Below, piece by piece: positions 52,830 to 61,498 of a DNA stretch of 64,000 nucleotides (its first letter is position 1; every line of letters begins with the position of its first letter). Made by a program: the position numbers and the translations under genes. Where the stretch lies: positions 1 to 64,000 of the forward strand of contig WLPT01000003.1 of the NCBI GenBank assembly GCA_009698675.1, written 5' to 3'. The notes under the pieces were generated by a model. It ran no database searches. It was not told where the DNA came from and saw only the letters and a list, made by a program, of their open reading frames with translations. The DNA is from Actinomycetota bacterium (GTDB lineage: Bacteria; Actinomycetota; Actinomycetes; Nanopelagicales; Nanopelagicaceae).

Positions 52830-53864
52830 ATGAAGCAACTAGGCGCGGTGATGTCCGCAGAGATTGCAGAGACTCCTGCTGTATTCACCAAAATTCTGAG
52901 TAATTTATCAGTATTTGATTCGGTAAAGAATATTTTAGTCAGCGAAAAGATTCAATCCGTTCTAATCCTGGCGCGGGGAACTTCAGATAATGCAGCTCAC
53001 TACTTGAAATACCTCATCGAAACCCAAATTGGGCTGCCTGTGGGTCTCACATCGCCCTCTTCGGTTACCGTGTACAAATCAGAGCTCAAATACGCCAACA
53101 CATTAGTTGTCGCTATCAGTCAGAGTGGACAGTCACCCGATTTAGTTCACTTTGCAACGGCTGCGCGTAAGGCCAACGCCTATTTGATTGCAATCACCAA
53201 TGACTCGACATCTCCACTTGCTCAGATTGCTCACCACCATTTTCCTCTTATGGCCGGCCCAGAGTTAGCCGTTGCCGCCACTAAGTCCTATAACGCACAG
53301 CTTCTGATTTCATTCTTACTCGTAGCTGCTTGGACAGGGAAGGCGGTGAATGCAACCCAGATTATTAGTGAAGCGACGAGAATTTCAGCCACGGCTGGCC
53401 TTGTTTCTGCAGCCGTAGCTTCTACTGATCGCTCCCATGAGATTGTGATTTTGGGTAGGGGCTTTGCCTATCCAAACGCCCGTGAGGCTGCGCTTAAAAT
53501 TCAAGAAACCTCCAAGATTTCAGTTCAAGGTCTCTCTACAGCTGATTACTTACACGGACCAATCTCAGCGCTGACTGCCGATACACAGCTCTTTATTATC
53601 GCGCCGTATCACATGCCCGCCGAATCGATTCTTGAAGCCACAACCAAAATTCGCAAAACATCACACCGAATATTCTGGATCGGAAATGGTGGAGCACCAA
53701 CCTCAAATGATGTTGTGATAGCCGGTTCTTACTGCGATGATGAAATAACTTCAACATTAGTCGATGCAATGGTTCTGCAGCGCTTTGCTCTTGAGTTTGC
53801 AGTGGCCTCAGGATTTGATCCCGATGCACCAGAGGGTTTGTCAAAGGTAACGCTTACACACTAA
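52830..53864 (+). CDS. SIS-domain glucosamine-6-phosphate deaminase-like protein
   Basis: The 344-residue protein has two SIS domains: first with [15 protein letters not shown] and the [13 protein letters not shown] loop, second with [24 protein letters not shown] and the [13 protein letters not shown] substrate loop. It resembles the isomerase half of GlmS without the glutaminase domain (NagB-II type), which deaminates glucosamine-6-P to fructose-6-P. Paired with the divergent kinase it suggests amino-sugar catabolism, which is inferred. Start is ATG 52830; a later ATG at 52851 is possible. AGGA lies only 2 bases before the first ATG, so initiation is unclear. It ends overlapping trhO by 4 bases. 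Confidence 0.86.
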   Translation: MKQLGAVMSAEIAETPAVFTKILSNLSVFDSVKNILVSEKIQSVLILARGTSDNAAHYLKYLIETQIGLPVGLTSPSSVTVYKSELKYANTLVVAISQSGQSPDLVHFATAARKANAYLIAITNDSTSPLAQIAHHHFPLMAGPELAVAATKSYNAQLLISFLLVAAWTGKAVNATQIISEATRISATAGLVSAAVASTDRSHEIVILGRGFAYPNAREAALKIQETSKISVQGLSTADYLHGPISALTADTQLFIIAPYHMPAESILEATTKIRKTSHRIFWIGNGGAPTSNDVVIAGSYCDDEITSTLVDAMVLQRFALEFAVASGFDPDAPEGLSKVTLTH

Positions 53865-54769
53865 CCAATGAGTTCGCGATTGCGCTTAATCTCACGATCG
53901 TGTTTACATGGGCGTTCTAAGTGTGAGTCATAACAGGCATCACATAGCAACACCAATTGATGGCATTCGGCTTTTTGACAGTTTCTAAACTCTTTAGTCG
54001 GGCCGTTGCAATGTGCACACTCACCAATTAACTTGGTATGGTCGCTGAAATCGATAGTCAGGCGATCATCAAAAGTGTAGAGCGAGCCTTCCCAAAGTCC
54101 ATCATCACCAAATGCATTTCCATATCGGACAATGCCACCTTTGACTTGATATACCTCTTTAAAGCCACGGTTTTTCATCACGACAGACAAGATCTCACAA
54201 CGAATGCCGCCAGTGCAGTACGTAACTATTGGCTTGTCTTTCATGTGGTCGTACTTTCCACTTTCAATCTCTTTTACAAAGTCATGCGAAGTTGTGACAT
54301 CGGGTACAACGGCGTTTTTAAACTTACCGATCTTGGCCTCGAAGGCGTTACGACCATCGAAGAAAAAGACATCATCGCCGCGCTCTTCAACTAGCTTATT
54401 AACCTCTTCAGGACGTAGGTGAACTCCGCCACCAATAACTCCATTTTCATCGACTTGAATCTCGCCAGGATTTCCAAAGGCGACGAGTTCATCTTTGACC
54501 TTAATCTTTAACTTTGGGAAATCATTTCCAGTTCCTTCAGACCATTTGAAATCAATCTTTTTAAAACCCGGATATTGGCGCGTATTCTTAATGTATTTCT
54601 TGACATCATCCATATTGCCGCCGAGCGTGCCATTGATTCCATGCGGGGAGATGAGAATTCGCCCTTTAATATTGAGGGACTCGCATAAAGTTTTCTGCCA
54701 GAGCTTTACGGCTTGCGGATCTGAGATCGGTGCAAATCCGTAGTAAAGAATTACTTTATTGAAGTTCAT
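53861..54769 (-). CDS. trhO: tRNA uridine-34 hydroxylase TrhO (rhodanese family)
   Basis: The 302-residue protein has an N-terminal acylphosphatase-like domain, a rhodanese domain with the catalytic loop CTGGIRCE near residue 195 and a Cys-rich C-terminal finger ([21 protein letters not shown]). TrhO hydroxylates wobble uridine 34 on the way to 5-oxyacetyl/methoxyuridine. Stop overlaps the SIS gene by 4 bases; convergent. Confidence 0.93.
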   Translation of the reverse strand: MNFNKVILYYGFAPISDPQAVKLWQKTLCESLNIKGRILISPHGINGTLGGNMDDVKKYIKNTRQYPGFKKIDFKWSEGTGNDFPKLKIKVKDELVAFGNPGEIQVDENGVIGGGVHLRPEEVNKLVEERGDDVFFFDGRNAFEAKIGKFKNAVVPDVTTSHDFVKEIESGKYDHMKDKPIVTYCTGGIRCEILSVVMKNRGFKEVYQVKGGIVRYGNAFGDDGLWEGSLYTFDDRLTIDFSDHTKLIGECAHCNGPTKEFRNCQKAECHQLVLLCDACYDSHLERPCKHDREIKRNRELIG

Positions 54770-54774
54770 CTCTG

Positions 54775-55572
54775 CTAAGCCCTTTCTGTAAGCAATAATG
54801 GAGTTAACTCATGTGGCTCGAGCTGAGCTGGCCACGTGGGATTTGCCCGACCAAAACCTTGTGCAATAACAAATGAAGCGCGTTCAGCCGCCGAATCTCC
54901 ACCGTGCCCGCCAGCATCTAAGTGGCCATGATCGGTAGTGATGACTACGAGCCAAGGCTCTTGTGTTGTTGCGCGGGCTTGCACCGCATTGAGTAAATTC
55001 TGCACGTAAGCATCAATTCGCGCAATGGCCGTTGCATACTCTGGGCCGACTGAATCAAATGCATGACCTGCCTCATCGACTCCACAGAAATAAACAAATG
55101 AGACATCTGGGGCATGGTTTTCGATGGCGTATTTGGCTGCTGAATAAATTTCAGCATCGATGGTGGTGTAGCCATAGGTTTCACCATCTCGAACTAGCAC
55201 GCGATGACGATAGGCCTTTGCCTGCTCCCGACGCTCGTGAATGATTGGACCATGTCCGGCTGGATCAACTAGCGGCGGCCAACCTGCTGCGGCAAAAGTC
55301 GTTGTGCTTTGATCTTGATAGTAGGCAAGGGATAGTAAATCAGGGCGGTGTAATAATTTATGCCCGGTAAAAGAGTTATCGCTGACTCCATGTTGTGCGT
55401 GAGTAGAGCCAGTTAAAAGAGTTGCCCAACTCGGTCCCGACCATGTCGGAGCCTGCATCGTTAGATTTGCGAAATAACCAGCGCTCTTTAAAGATGCAAT
55501 CGAAGGCGCTGATGCAAGAGCGGCGCTTAGATTGAGGCCATCGATTCCGATGAGAAGGATCTTGCTTTTCAT
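54775..55572 (-). CDS. Type I phosphodiesterase / nucleotide pyrophosphatase family protein
   Basis: The 265-residue protein belongs to the alkaline phosphatase superfamily (PF01663). It has metal-ligand D near GIDGLN at the N-terminus, the nucleophile region [16 protein letters not shown] (Ser or Thr), VDEAGH and [14 protein letters not shown] with His and Asp ligands. No signal peptide, so cytoplasmic. Substrate unknown. It abuts the homocysteine methyltransferase upstream (ATG 55572 next to its stop). Confidence 0.85.
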   Translation of the reverse strand: MKSKILLIGIDGLNLSAALASAPSIASLKSAGYFANLTMQAPTWSGPSWATLLTGSTHAQHGVSDNSFTGHKLLHRPDLLSLAYYQDQSTTTFAAAGWPPLVDPAGHGPIIHERREQAKAYRHRVLVRDGETYGYTTIDAEIYSAAKYAIENHAPDVSFVYFCGVDEAGHAFDSVGPEYATAIARIDAYVQNLLNAVQARATTQEPWLVVITTDHGHLDAGGHGGDSAAERASFVIAQGFGRANPTWPAQLEPHELTPLLLTERA

Positions 55573-56451
55573 TTATGCCAGGGCTGCAGCAATTGCGGCG
55601 GTATGGGCTGGCGATGATCCGCAGCAAGAGCCAATGATATTTACACCCATCGCTTTCATCGCGATTGCATACTTTGCCATCTCTTCAGGGGTTCCATCGT
55701 AAATGAACTCATCACCTTGCAGCTTTGGTAAGCCAGCATTGGATTGAGTAATAATAAATACACCTTCTGGACGTGCATTGACCATCTCTTGTGCAATTAC
55801 CTGCATCTCATCTGTACCGCGCCCGCAGTTTGCCCCGATAATTCGCACGCCGAGTGCGGCTAATTGAGTTACCGCAACGCCTGGCTTCACACCCATCATG
55901 GTCCGCAGATTTGTATCAAAGCTCATTGTCGCAATTATCGGTAAACCTGGAGCAACTTCTTGAGCTGCTTTGACTGCAGCTTCGACCTCACCGAGATCCG
56001 ACATCGTTTCAATGAGAATCGCATCGACTCCGCCAGCAACTAAACCTCGAATCTGTTCGGCGAATAGCCCTTGCCCACTTTCGAGTGTCATTGTGCCCAT
56101 CGGCTCCATCAAATCGCCCGATGGTCCAATATCACCCATTACAAAACAACCAGGATGACGATCGGCAACTTTGCGTGCAATTTCAGCACCAGCCTTATTG
56201 AGTTCAAAGATTCGATCTTCAAGGCCATGCATTGCCAGACGTCCATGTGTTCCACCAAAAGTATTTGTTGTAATCAAACGTGCACCAGCAGCGGCATAGG
56301 CCTCGAGCACTGCCTCGATTTCAGCTGGCTTCTCAACGTTCCAAAGTTCGGGCGCACCGCCATCAATTAATCCGCGATCTTGCAACATTGTGCCCATTGC
56401 GCCATCGGATGCAAGTGTTGCCTTCTCTAACGCTTCATATATAGCAGACAT
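55573..56451 (-). CDS. Homocysteine S-methyltransferase family protein
   Basis: The 292-residue (beta/alpha)8 protein has GAMGTMLQDRG and TNTFGGT at the N-terminus, ANCGRGTDEM near the middle, and the zinc-thiol motif GSCCGSSPAHTAAI at the C-terminus. It carries the full Cys set for zinc and homocysteine activation. Members methylate homocysteine to methionine using betaine, SMM or, in MetH, methyl-cobalamin. The donor is not certain. The start overlaps the PF13769-like gene stop. No cobalamin- or folate-binding domain is seen next to it. Confidence 0.9.
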   Translation of the reverse strand: MSAIYEALEKATLASDGAMGTMLQDRGLIDGGAPELWNVEKPAEIEAVLEAYAAAGARLITTNTFGGTHGRLAMHGLEDRIFELNKAGAEIARKVADRHPGCFVMGDIGPSGDLMEPMGTMTLESGQGLFAEQIRGLVAGGVDAILIETMSDLGEVEAAVKAAQEVAPGLPIIATMSFDTNLRTMMGVKPGVAVTQLAALGVRIIGANCGRGTDEMQVIAQEMVNARPEGVFIITQSNAGLPKLQGDEFIYDGTPEEMAKYAIAMKAMGVNIIGSCCGSSPAHTAAIAAALA

Positions 56452-56747
56452 TATTTCTCTCCTAAGTTTTTGAGAAGTTCATCCAATTTTTCAACGCTCA
56501 ACTCTGCTTCCAATTCAGAGGCGATACGGGGAGCAAGCAGATCAGGAGTATCGCTGGCATCGATCCAAGGATCACGATTCCATCCAGCGGTGTAAGCATC
56601 GGCATCAATCTCACCTAAGCGCATCGCCGCCTCATCGATGGCCTCTTGAAAACGCGATGCCAGCATCACTTTAATTGTGACTTCACCTTCACGCGCGATA
56701 ACCATTGATGGGATTTCTCGCCAACGCATCACTTGGTACTGACTCAT
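56451..56747 (-). CDS. PF13769-like small protein (virulence-factor family)
   Basis: The 98-residue soluble protein has the conserved beginning YQVMRWREIPSMV, then VMLASRFQEAIDEAAMRLG and the acidic YTAGWNRDPW block. That matches a short family annotated as virulence factor, usually encoded next to homocysteine or methyltetrahydrofolate enzymes. Here it is fused by one-base overlap to the homocysteine methyltransferase gene. Its biochemical role is not known; a corrinoid or folate link has been proposed from context only. Confidence 0.65.
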   Translation of the reverse strand: MSQYQVMRWREIPSMVIAREGEVTIKVMLASRFQEAIDEAAMRLGEIDADAYTAGWNRDPWIDASDTPDLLAPRIASELEAELSVEKLDELLKNLGEK

Positions 56748-56780
56748 GCCGCTAATTCTATAGGGCGATATCTAAGAGCT

Positions 56781-58337
56781 TTAACGCTTATTAATCTTCA
56801 AAATGATGTTTCTATCTTTTGGTCGACCACACCACCAGTTAATATCGTGAGTTGCCCCTAGCTCTGCGCGCTTCTGCCAGATATTTGCGCTTAAAGCTCG
56901 TGATAGCGCCGCGATATCTTGAGGATTGGATGCATCGCCATAATCGGCACCGCCGGCATGATCCACAACGCTCAAACCAAAATAGATATCTCCATCTGGG
57001 TCTTTAACAATTTCAATAGTCCGCGATTGCTGTGGCCAATCGGCATGGGAGGCCGTCTCAATCTGCCAGAAACCACGCACCTCTTCCTCGGGTCCAATCC
57101 ACTTAATGTGATGGCGGTGCTCGTGACCGGCAAACCACGCGATGACATTGGAGTATTTCAAGAGCATCTCTTGAATCTCTTCAACACAGATACGTCTTCC
57201 AATTGGCGCATAACTATTAAACATTTTGCTCAATGGATGATGGGATGCAAGCACTACAGGTCTATCGGATGCGGCAACTTCACGTTCGAGCCATTCGAAC
57301 TGCTCAACATCGAGGGAGCCTTGCCATCCGCCGAAGTGATTGACGCTATCTATGACGATGAGTTTTACCGATCCGACATGTGCGCAGTAGTACATAGTTT
57401 TCTTGTCTATATTCTCTTGGCTAAAGCCGTGGCCTTTAGGCAAACCAGGCGAAGCCATGTGCAATGCAGCATATTCTCCGCGCTCTATAGCGCGACGATT
57501 AACATCGGCAGTTACCTCTATGAATGGTGCATCAAATGCTTGAGGATAGCTTGCCGGTCCAATCTCCTGAAAACTAGAAAGAACATCGGCGAGAGTTACA
57601 TTTGAAGGCAATCCCGTAAAACGTTTATTATCAATCATCGCTGAATCTATAACAGGCTCTGGAGCAACGGTTCCTTGGAGGAGAGCATCATGATTGCCAT
57701 GTACGGCAAACCAAGGAAAGTTTAAGCCGGTTGCCTTAAAGGGTTTACGACATTGATTTAGTAAATTGGGCACTACGGGGAAGCCATATTTAGCACGCGC
57801 ATCATCGTCTTGGTGTCCAGGTGGAGTTCCATGCGGGTGCCAGTATCGAGTGTCGTAATACGCACCGCCATCGTCGATTGAGCCTTCATATCGGTTCATG
57901 TCGCCTGAATCTGGGCGGAAATCTAAACCATCTAGGAGTGCTAAATACCAACTGACTTCATTGAGCTGGGCATTATCAGTTGTATCTCCAGTGATAATCG
58001 CACCATCAATAGGATGGCCCGAAAGCGGTCCAGTTTTTATTGTATTGAGTGATTGGATCATTGCTTCAACAACATGTGGCGAGAGCATCGAGTGTGGTCG
58101 GTAGGTTCCAATCGTCCCAACCTTTTCGCGTATTGGGCTATCGGGGTCGGCCCAGCGATCTAAATACTCGGGTCGAGTCGGAGATTGAGCATCACAGACG
58201 TGCAAATCAGATAGATGGTGCATAAGTAGTAAGGGAAGATTCGTGGGTGGGAAAGGATGACCACCATGTGCTTCATCAGCACTGACTTCTAAATCGCACC
58301 ACCCTAGTGCGTTGGCCTCACCGCGCACATATGCCAT
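56781..58337 (-). CDS. Metallophosphoesterase (TIGR03767-like)
   Basis: The 518-residue protein has the calcineurin-like metal motifs: MHHLSDLHVCD near the N-terminus, TGDTTDNAQ, HGNHD (with following DALLQ), SHHPL and GHEHRHHI. The length and the large insert match actinobacterial TIGR03767 proteins, which often carry a TAT signal; here none is visible and the enzyme looks cytosolic. The frame opens at TTG 58355, but TAGGAT with a 7-base spacer puts the start at ATG 58337. It diverges from mobA with an overlapping promoter. Substrate unknown. Confidence 0.84.
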   Translation of the reverse strand: MAYVRGEANALGWCDLEVSADEAHGGHPFPPTNLPLLLMHHLSDLHVCDAQSPTRPEYLDRWADPDSPIREKVGTIGTYRPHSMLSPHVVEAMIQSLNTIKTGPLSGHPIDGAIITGDTTDNAQLNEVSWYLALLDGLDFRPDSGDMNRYEGSIDDGGAYYDTRYWHPHGTPPGHQDDDARAKYGFPVVPNLLNQCRKPFKATGLNFPWFAVHGNHDALLQGTVAPEPVIDSAMIDNKRFTGLPSNVTLADVLSSFQEIGPASYPQAFDAPFIEVTADVNRRAIERGEYAALHMASPGLPKGHGFSQENIDKKTMYYCAHVGSVKLIVIDSVNHFGGWQGSLDVEQFEWLEREVAASDRPVVLASHHPLSKMFNSYAPIGRRICVEEIQEMLLKYSNVIAWFAGHEHRHHIKWIGPEEEVRGFWQIETASHADWPQQSRTIEIVKDPDGDIYFGLSVVDHAGGADYGDASNPQDIAALSRALSANIWQKRAELGATHDINWWCGRPKDRNIILKINKR

Positions 58338-58343
58338 GGTCAC

Positions 58344-58349
58344 TATCCT
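58344..58349 (+). promoter_or_regulatory. -10 box of leaderless promoter for mobA (TATCCT)
   Basis: TATCCT is followed by AGCCAA and the mobA ATG at 58356. Five of its six base pairs also form the minus-strand -10 TAGGAT of the metallophosphoesterase. Confidence 0.55.
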
Positions 58350-58350
58350 A
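58345..58350 (-). promoter_or_regulatory. -10 box of leaderless promoter for the metallophosphoesterase (TAGGAT)
   Basis: On the minus strand TAGGAT is followed by AGTGACC (7 bases) and the ATG at 58337. It is superimposed on mobA's TATCCT. Confidence 0.5.
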
Positions 58351-58355
58351 GCCAA

Positions 58356-58952
58356 ATGGAAAGTAAAAAGGCGAGCATCATCATCTTGAGCGGTGGCGCG
58401 AGCAAGCGATTTGGTTCCGATAAATCGCAGGCGTTAATCGAGGGGCAACGTTTAATTGCTCGAATCCTTGAAGCGATTCCATCCGAGTTTGACATCATTA
58501 TCGTTGGGCCAGATCCAAAGATAATGAGTTCAAACTATGTTTGTGTAATTGAAACTCCACCCGCAGGTGGGCCTGTAGCTGGATTCAAAGCAGGTCTCGA
58601 ACTATGCAACCATGAGATTGTCGGACTCATTGCTACTGATATGCCCTTTGCGCTGATGCGTGTTGTCAACCTCTTTAACTCTATGACCCCTCATGATGAT
58701 GGCGTTATGTATGTCGATTCAGCGGGTTTTAGACAGCCCTTAGCTGCAGTCTATAGAGTTGATTCTGTTGAGAAAGCACTTGCCGAGTTGAATCAAGTTG
58801 ATGGAAAGTCGATGCGCGAATTAATTTCACATTTAGCTATTCGTGAGATCGCAATGAGCCATGAAGTTGAACAGGCGCTTATGGATATTGACACTATCGC
58901 CGACTTAGATCGAGCGGTTACATTTGCAGCGAAAGGTGTTTTTAAGTTATGA
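58356..58952 (+). CDS. mobA: Molybdenum cofactor guanylyltransferase-like NTP transferase
   Basis: The 198-residue Rossmann-like nucleotidyltransferase has the signature ILSGGASKRFGSDKSQ at residues 10-25 and TPPAGGPVAGFKAGL near 68-82, and the metal Asp in ATDMPF. MobA attaches GMP to Mo-MPT, giving MGD. In organisms that use Mo-MPT it could also act in CMP/GMP cofactor variants, so I call it mobA-like. The start is ATG with a TATCCT box 6 bases before. It overlaps moeA by 4 bases. Confidence 0.87.
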   Translation: MESKKASIIILSGGASKRFGSDKSQALIEGQRLIARILEAIPSEFDIIIVGPDPKIMSSNYVCVIETPPAGGPVAGFKAGLELCNHEIVGLIATDMPFALMRVVNLFNSMTPHDDGVMYVDSAGFRQPLAAVYRVDSVEKALAELNQVDGKSMRELISHLAIREIAMSHEVEQALMDIDTIADLDRAVTFAAKGVFKL

Positions 58953-60109
58953 GCACACTCATCGAAGGCAGTTGGGACCAGGCACGAATTGTCGCCGCAC
59001 AATCCTTTATAAAACTTCCAGCCGAAGAGATAGATGTAAGCCAAGGTATCGATAGGACATTGGCAACAGGAGTGCGAGCCTTATGCGACCTGCCTACATA
59101 TGCAACATCTGCAATGGATGGCTATGCAGTTGCAGGAAGTGGCCCGTGGACGATAATTGGTGAAGTCAAAGCCGGAGTCCCCATGAAAACTGCGCTGACT
59201 GCTGGCAATGCCGTCGGTATTGCAACTGGTGCAGTAATTCCAGATGGAGTTTTTGGAGTAATTCGCTGGGAGCAAGCCCGTGTTGAAGGCAATGTATTAA
59301 TCGGGGATGCAGTAGAGAATCAAGATATACGCCCGCCTGCACATGAGTGCAAAGCAGGTGATGTATTAATAACTGCAGGCACGCAACTCAATCCTGCAAT
59401 GATTGGCCTACTTGCTGCAGCTGGACTCGATCGGATTGAAGTAGTTAGAAAACCAAAAGTGGCCCTTGTTTTATTAGGGGATGAGATTGCATTAGCCGGT
59501 GTTCCAACCGATGGACTTGTACGAGATGCGCTCGGTCCTCAACTGCCAGGTTGGTTAGTTAAATTAGGTTGCGAAGTTATTAGTACGCAGTACATTAGCG
59601 ATGAGTTAGCCCTCGTTGTTGATGCCCTTGGCAATGCATGCGCGATAGCCGACATTGTCATAACAACTGGAGGCACGGCGCATGGGCCGCGTGACTACTT
59701 ACATAGCGCGCTAGGTGAAATTAATGCTGAGATTCTAGTTGATACCGTCGCGGTCCGACCTGGTCACCCGATGTTATTGGCTCGGACTAACACCAGTGCA
59801 ATATTTGGTTTGCCAGGTAATCCGCAGTCTGCAATCGTTGCACTTATCTCTCTTGGGGGACCGGTTATTACCTCAATGCTGGGGCAAGAAGAGCAACAAC
59901 TTGCAAACGTAGTCACACGTGATGAACTCACAGCACCGCAGGATTTTACCCGTTTGATAATCGGCAACTTGGTCGAAGGTCAATTTGTCGTTGCTCCTTA
60001 CTTGGGTTCGGCAATGCTGCGCGGTTTGGCACACTCAACAGGCTTTGCCGTAGTTAGCAACAGCCTTACTACAGCGGGTGAAACTGTCCGTTGGCTATCA
60101 CTGCCTTAA
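58949..60109 (+). CDS. moeA: Molybdopterin molybdenumtransferase
   Basis: The 386-residue protein inserts molybdate into adenylylated molybdopterin. It has the MoeA domains: the N-terminal TYATSAMDGYAV, TTGGTAHGPRD (active-site TGG), VRPGHPMLLA and GLPGNPQSAIVAL. ATG at 58949 overlaps the mobA stop. Length is short of E. coli MoeA (411) but intact. The Moco set (mobA, moeA, moaC, mog, moaE, moaA) follows in one direction. Confidence 0.92.
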   Translation: MSTLIEGSWDQARIVAAQSFIKLPAEEIDVSQGIDRTLATGVRALCDLPTYATSAMDGYAVAGSGPWTIIGEVKAGVPMKTALTAGNAVGIATGAVIPDGVFGVIRWEQARVEGNVLIGDAVENQDIRPPAHECKAGDVLITAGTQLNPAMIGLLAAAGLDRIEVVRKPKVALVLLGDEIALAGVPTDGLVRDALGPQLPGWLVKLGCEVISTQYISDELALVVDALGNACAIADIVITTGGTAHGPRDYLHSALGEINAEILVDTVAVRPGHPMLLARTNTSAIFGLPGNPQSAIVALISLGGPVITSMLGQEEQQLANVVTRDELTAPQDFTRLIIGNLVEGQFVVAPYLGSAMLRGLAHSTGFAVVSNSLTTAGETVRWLSLP

Positions 60110-60114
60110 CGAAA

Positions 60115-60120
60115 TACACT
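60115..60120 (+). promoter_or_regulatory. -10 box of leaderless promoter for moaC (TACACT)
   Basis: TACACT is 6 bases before the ATG at 60127, and TTGGCT (60091-60096) lies 18 bases upstream as -35. The promoter spans the moeA stop codon and supports the start at 60127. Confidence 0.6.
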
Positions 60121-60126
60121 CTGCGC

Positions 60127-60600
60127 ATGAGTGATGAGTTAACACATCTCAATAGCGCAGGCCAAGCTAATATGGTCGATGTTACCGGCCGCGATATCAC
60201 TGTACGAATTGCCGACACATCTGCCCACGTATTTCTATCACCACTTGCAGTTGGACTCTTGCGAGATGGAACAACACCTAAAGGCGATGTCTTAACTACA
60301 GCGCGAATTGCCGGAATTATGGCCGCAAAGAAAACGAGTGAACTAATTCCCTTATGTCACCCAATTGCAATAAATAAAATTTCAATTGAATTAGAGATCA
60401 CAGATTCAGGTGTTGCAATTCTCGCCCAAGTCATCACTTCGGACCGGACCGGCGTTGAAATGGAGGCCCTAACCGCAGTCAGTGTTGCTGGCTTAACAAT
60501 TATCGATATGGTCAAAGCTCTAGACCCGATGGCGTCGATAAGTGATATTCGTATTGATTCGAAATCTGGAGGCAAGAGTGGTGATTGGAAGCGCGCATGA
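60127..60600 (+). CDS. moaC: Cyclic pyranopterin monophosphate synthase
   Basis: The 157-residue enzyme converts the MoaA product to cPMP. Signatures are LCHPIAINKISIELEI, DRTGVEMEALTAVSVA and SGGKSGDW at the end. The frame is open from 60091, but those 12 extra residues overlap moeA, while a TACACT/TTGGCT promoter places the ATG at 60127. It overlaps mog by 4 bases. Confidence 0.96.
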   Translation: MSDELTHLNSAGQANMVDVTGRDITVRIADTSAHVFLSPLAVGLLRDGTTPKGDVLTTARIAGIMAAKKTSELIPLCHPIAINKISIELEITDSGVAILAQVITSDRTGVEMEALTAVSVAGLTIIDMVKALDPMASISDIRIDSKSGGKSGDWKRA

Positions 60601-61076
60601 TTAAACGCAACGCAGTCGTCATCACAGCAAGCACTCGAGCATCTCTCGGAGTCTATGCCGATTTAAGCGGTGAAACTTTGCGAGAAGGCCTAGAGCGTCT
60701 TGGCTACAGCGTCAATACTCCTGTAATCGTTAGTGATGATGCAGATGCAATTGGAAATGAGATTGTCAAAGCACTTGCAAGTAAAGTTCGCCTAATTATT
60801 ACAACGGGCGGAACTGGGCTCTCACCAACAGATGTAACGCCGGAGGCAACGGCACCGTTTATAGAAAAACTTATTCCAGGTTTTGGTGAAGCTTTTCGAG
60901 CTTACTCGCGAGGTAAAGTTGCAACTGCCGATCTAACGCGTGGATTAACTGGCACCAATGGGAGTTCACTCATAATAAATCTTCCAGGCTCACAAGGTGG
61001 AGTTAAAGATGGTCTTGTGATCATCGAAGCTTTGGCAAGTCACATATTGGATCAACTAGATGGCATTGACCACTAA
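60597..61076 (+). CDS. mog: Molybdopterin adenylyltransferase (Mog/MoaB family)
   Basis: The 159-residue protein adenylylates molybdopterin before MoeA adds Mo. It has the conserved TTGGTGLSPTDVTPEAT block and NLPGSQGGVKDGL. The frame opens upstream at TTG 60585, but ATG 60597 (ATGA overlapping the moaC stop) is preferred. MogA and MoaB are not separable by eye, so the symbol is provisional. Confidence 0.9.
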   Translation: MIKRNAVVITASTRASLGVYADLSGETLREGLERLGYSVNTPVIVSDDADAIGNEIVKALASKVRLIITTGGTGLSPTDVTPEATAPFIEKLIPGFGEAFRAYSRGKVATADLTRGLTGTNGSSLIINLPGSQGGVKDGLVIIEALASHILDQLDGIDH

Positions 61077-61498
61077 TGGTGCAGATTATGCGGGCAGTTG
61101 TAACTAGCGAGAAAGTATCCATCGATGAACTTATTGCCTTAGTCAAGGATGAAGGCTCTGGAGCGCTTGTCACATTCACAGGGGATGTTCGAAACCATGA
61201 TGGCGGCAAAGAGGTTGCCAGGCTTACTTATGAGATTCACCCATCGGCCGATGAGCAAATTAAATTAATTACACAATCCGTGCTGGCTAGTTTTGATGTT
61301 GTCAAGGCAGCCGTGGTTCACCGCTATGGTCAGATCCCGATAGGTCAAACGGCCTTTGCAGTAGCGGTCTCATCCCACCATAGGGCAAATGCTTTCAATG
61401 CATGCAGTGCCCTCGTCGATGAGATCAAATTGAAGTTACCGATTTGGAAGCACCAAGTATTTGCCGATGGAAGTGACGAATGGGTAAACACGGCATGA
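61076..61498 (+). CDS. moaE: Molybdopterin synthase catalytic subunit
   Basis: The 140-residue protein transfers sulfur from MoaD to cPMP. It has TFTGDVRNHDGGKEV near 38-52, YEIHPSA, HRYGQIPIGQ and the catalytic-lysine segment LPIWKHQ, then EWV at the end. The ATG overlaps the mog stop (TAATG). Its partner moaD is encoded at 62493-62738 on the opposite strand, with moaA between. Confidence 0.95.
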   Translation: MVQIMRAVVTSEKVSIDELIALVKDEGSGALVTFTGDVRNHDGGKEVARLTYEIHPSADEQIKLITQSVLASFDVVKAAVVHRYGQIPIGQTAFAVAVSSHHRANAFNACSALVDEIKLKLPIWKHQVFADGSDEWVNTA

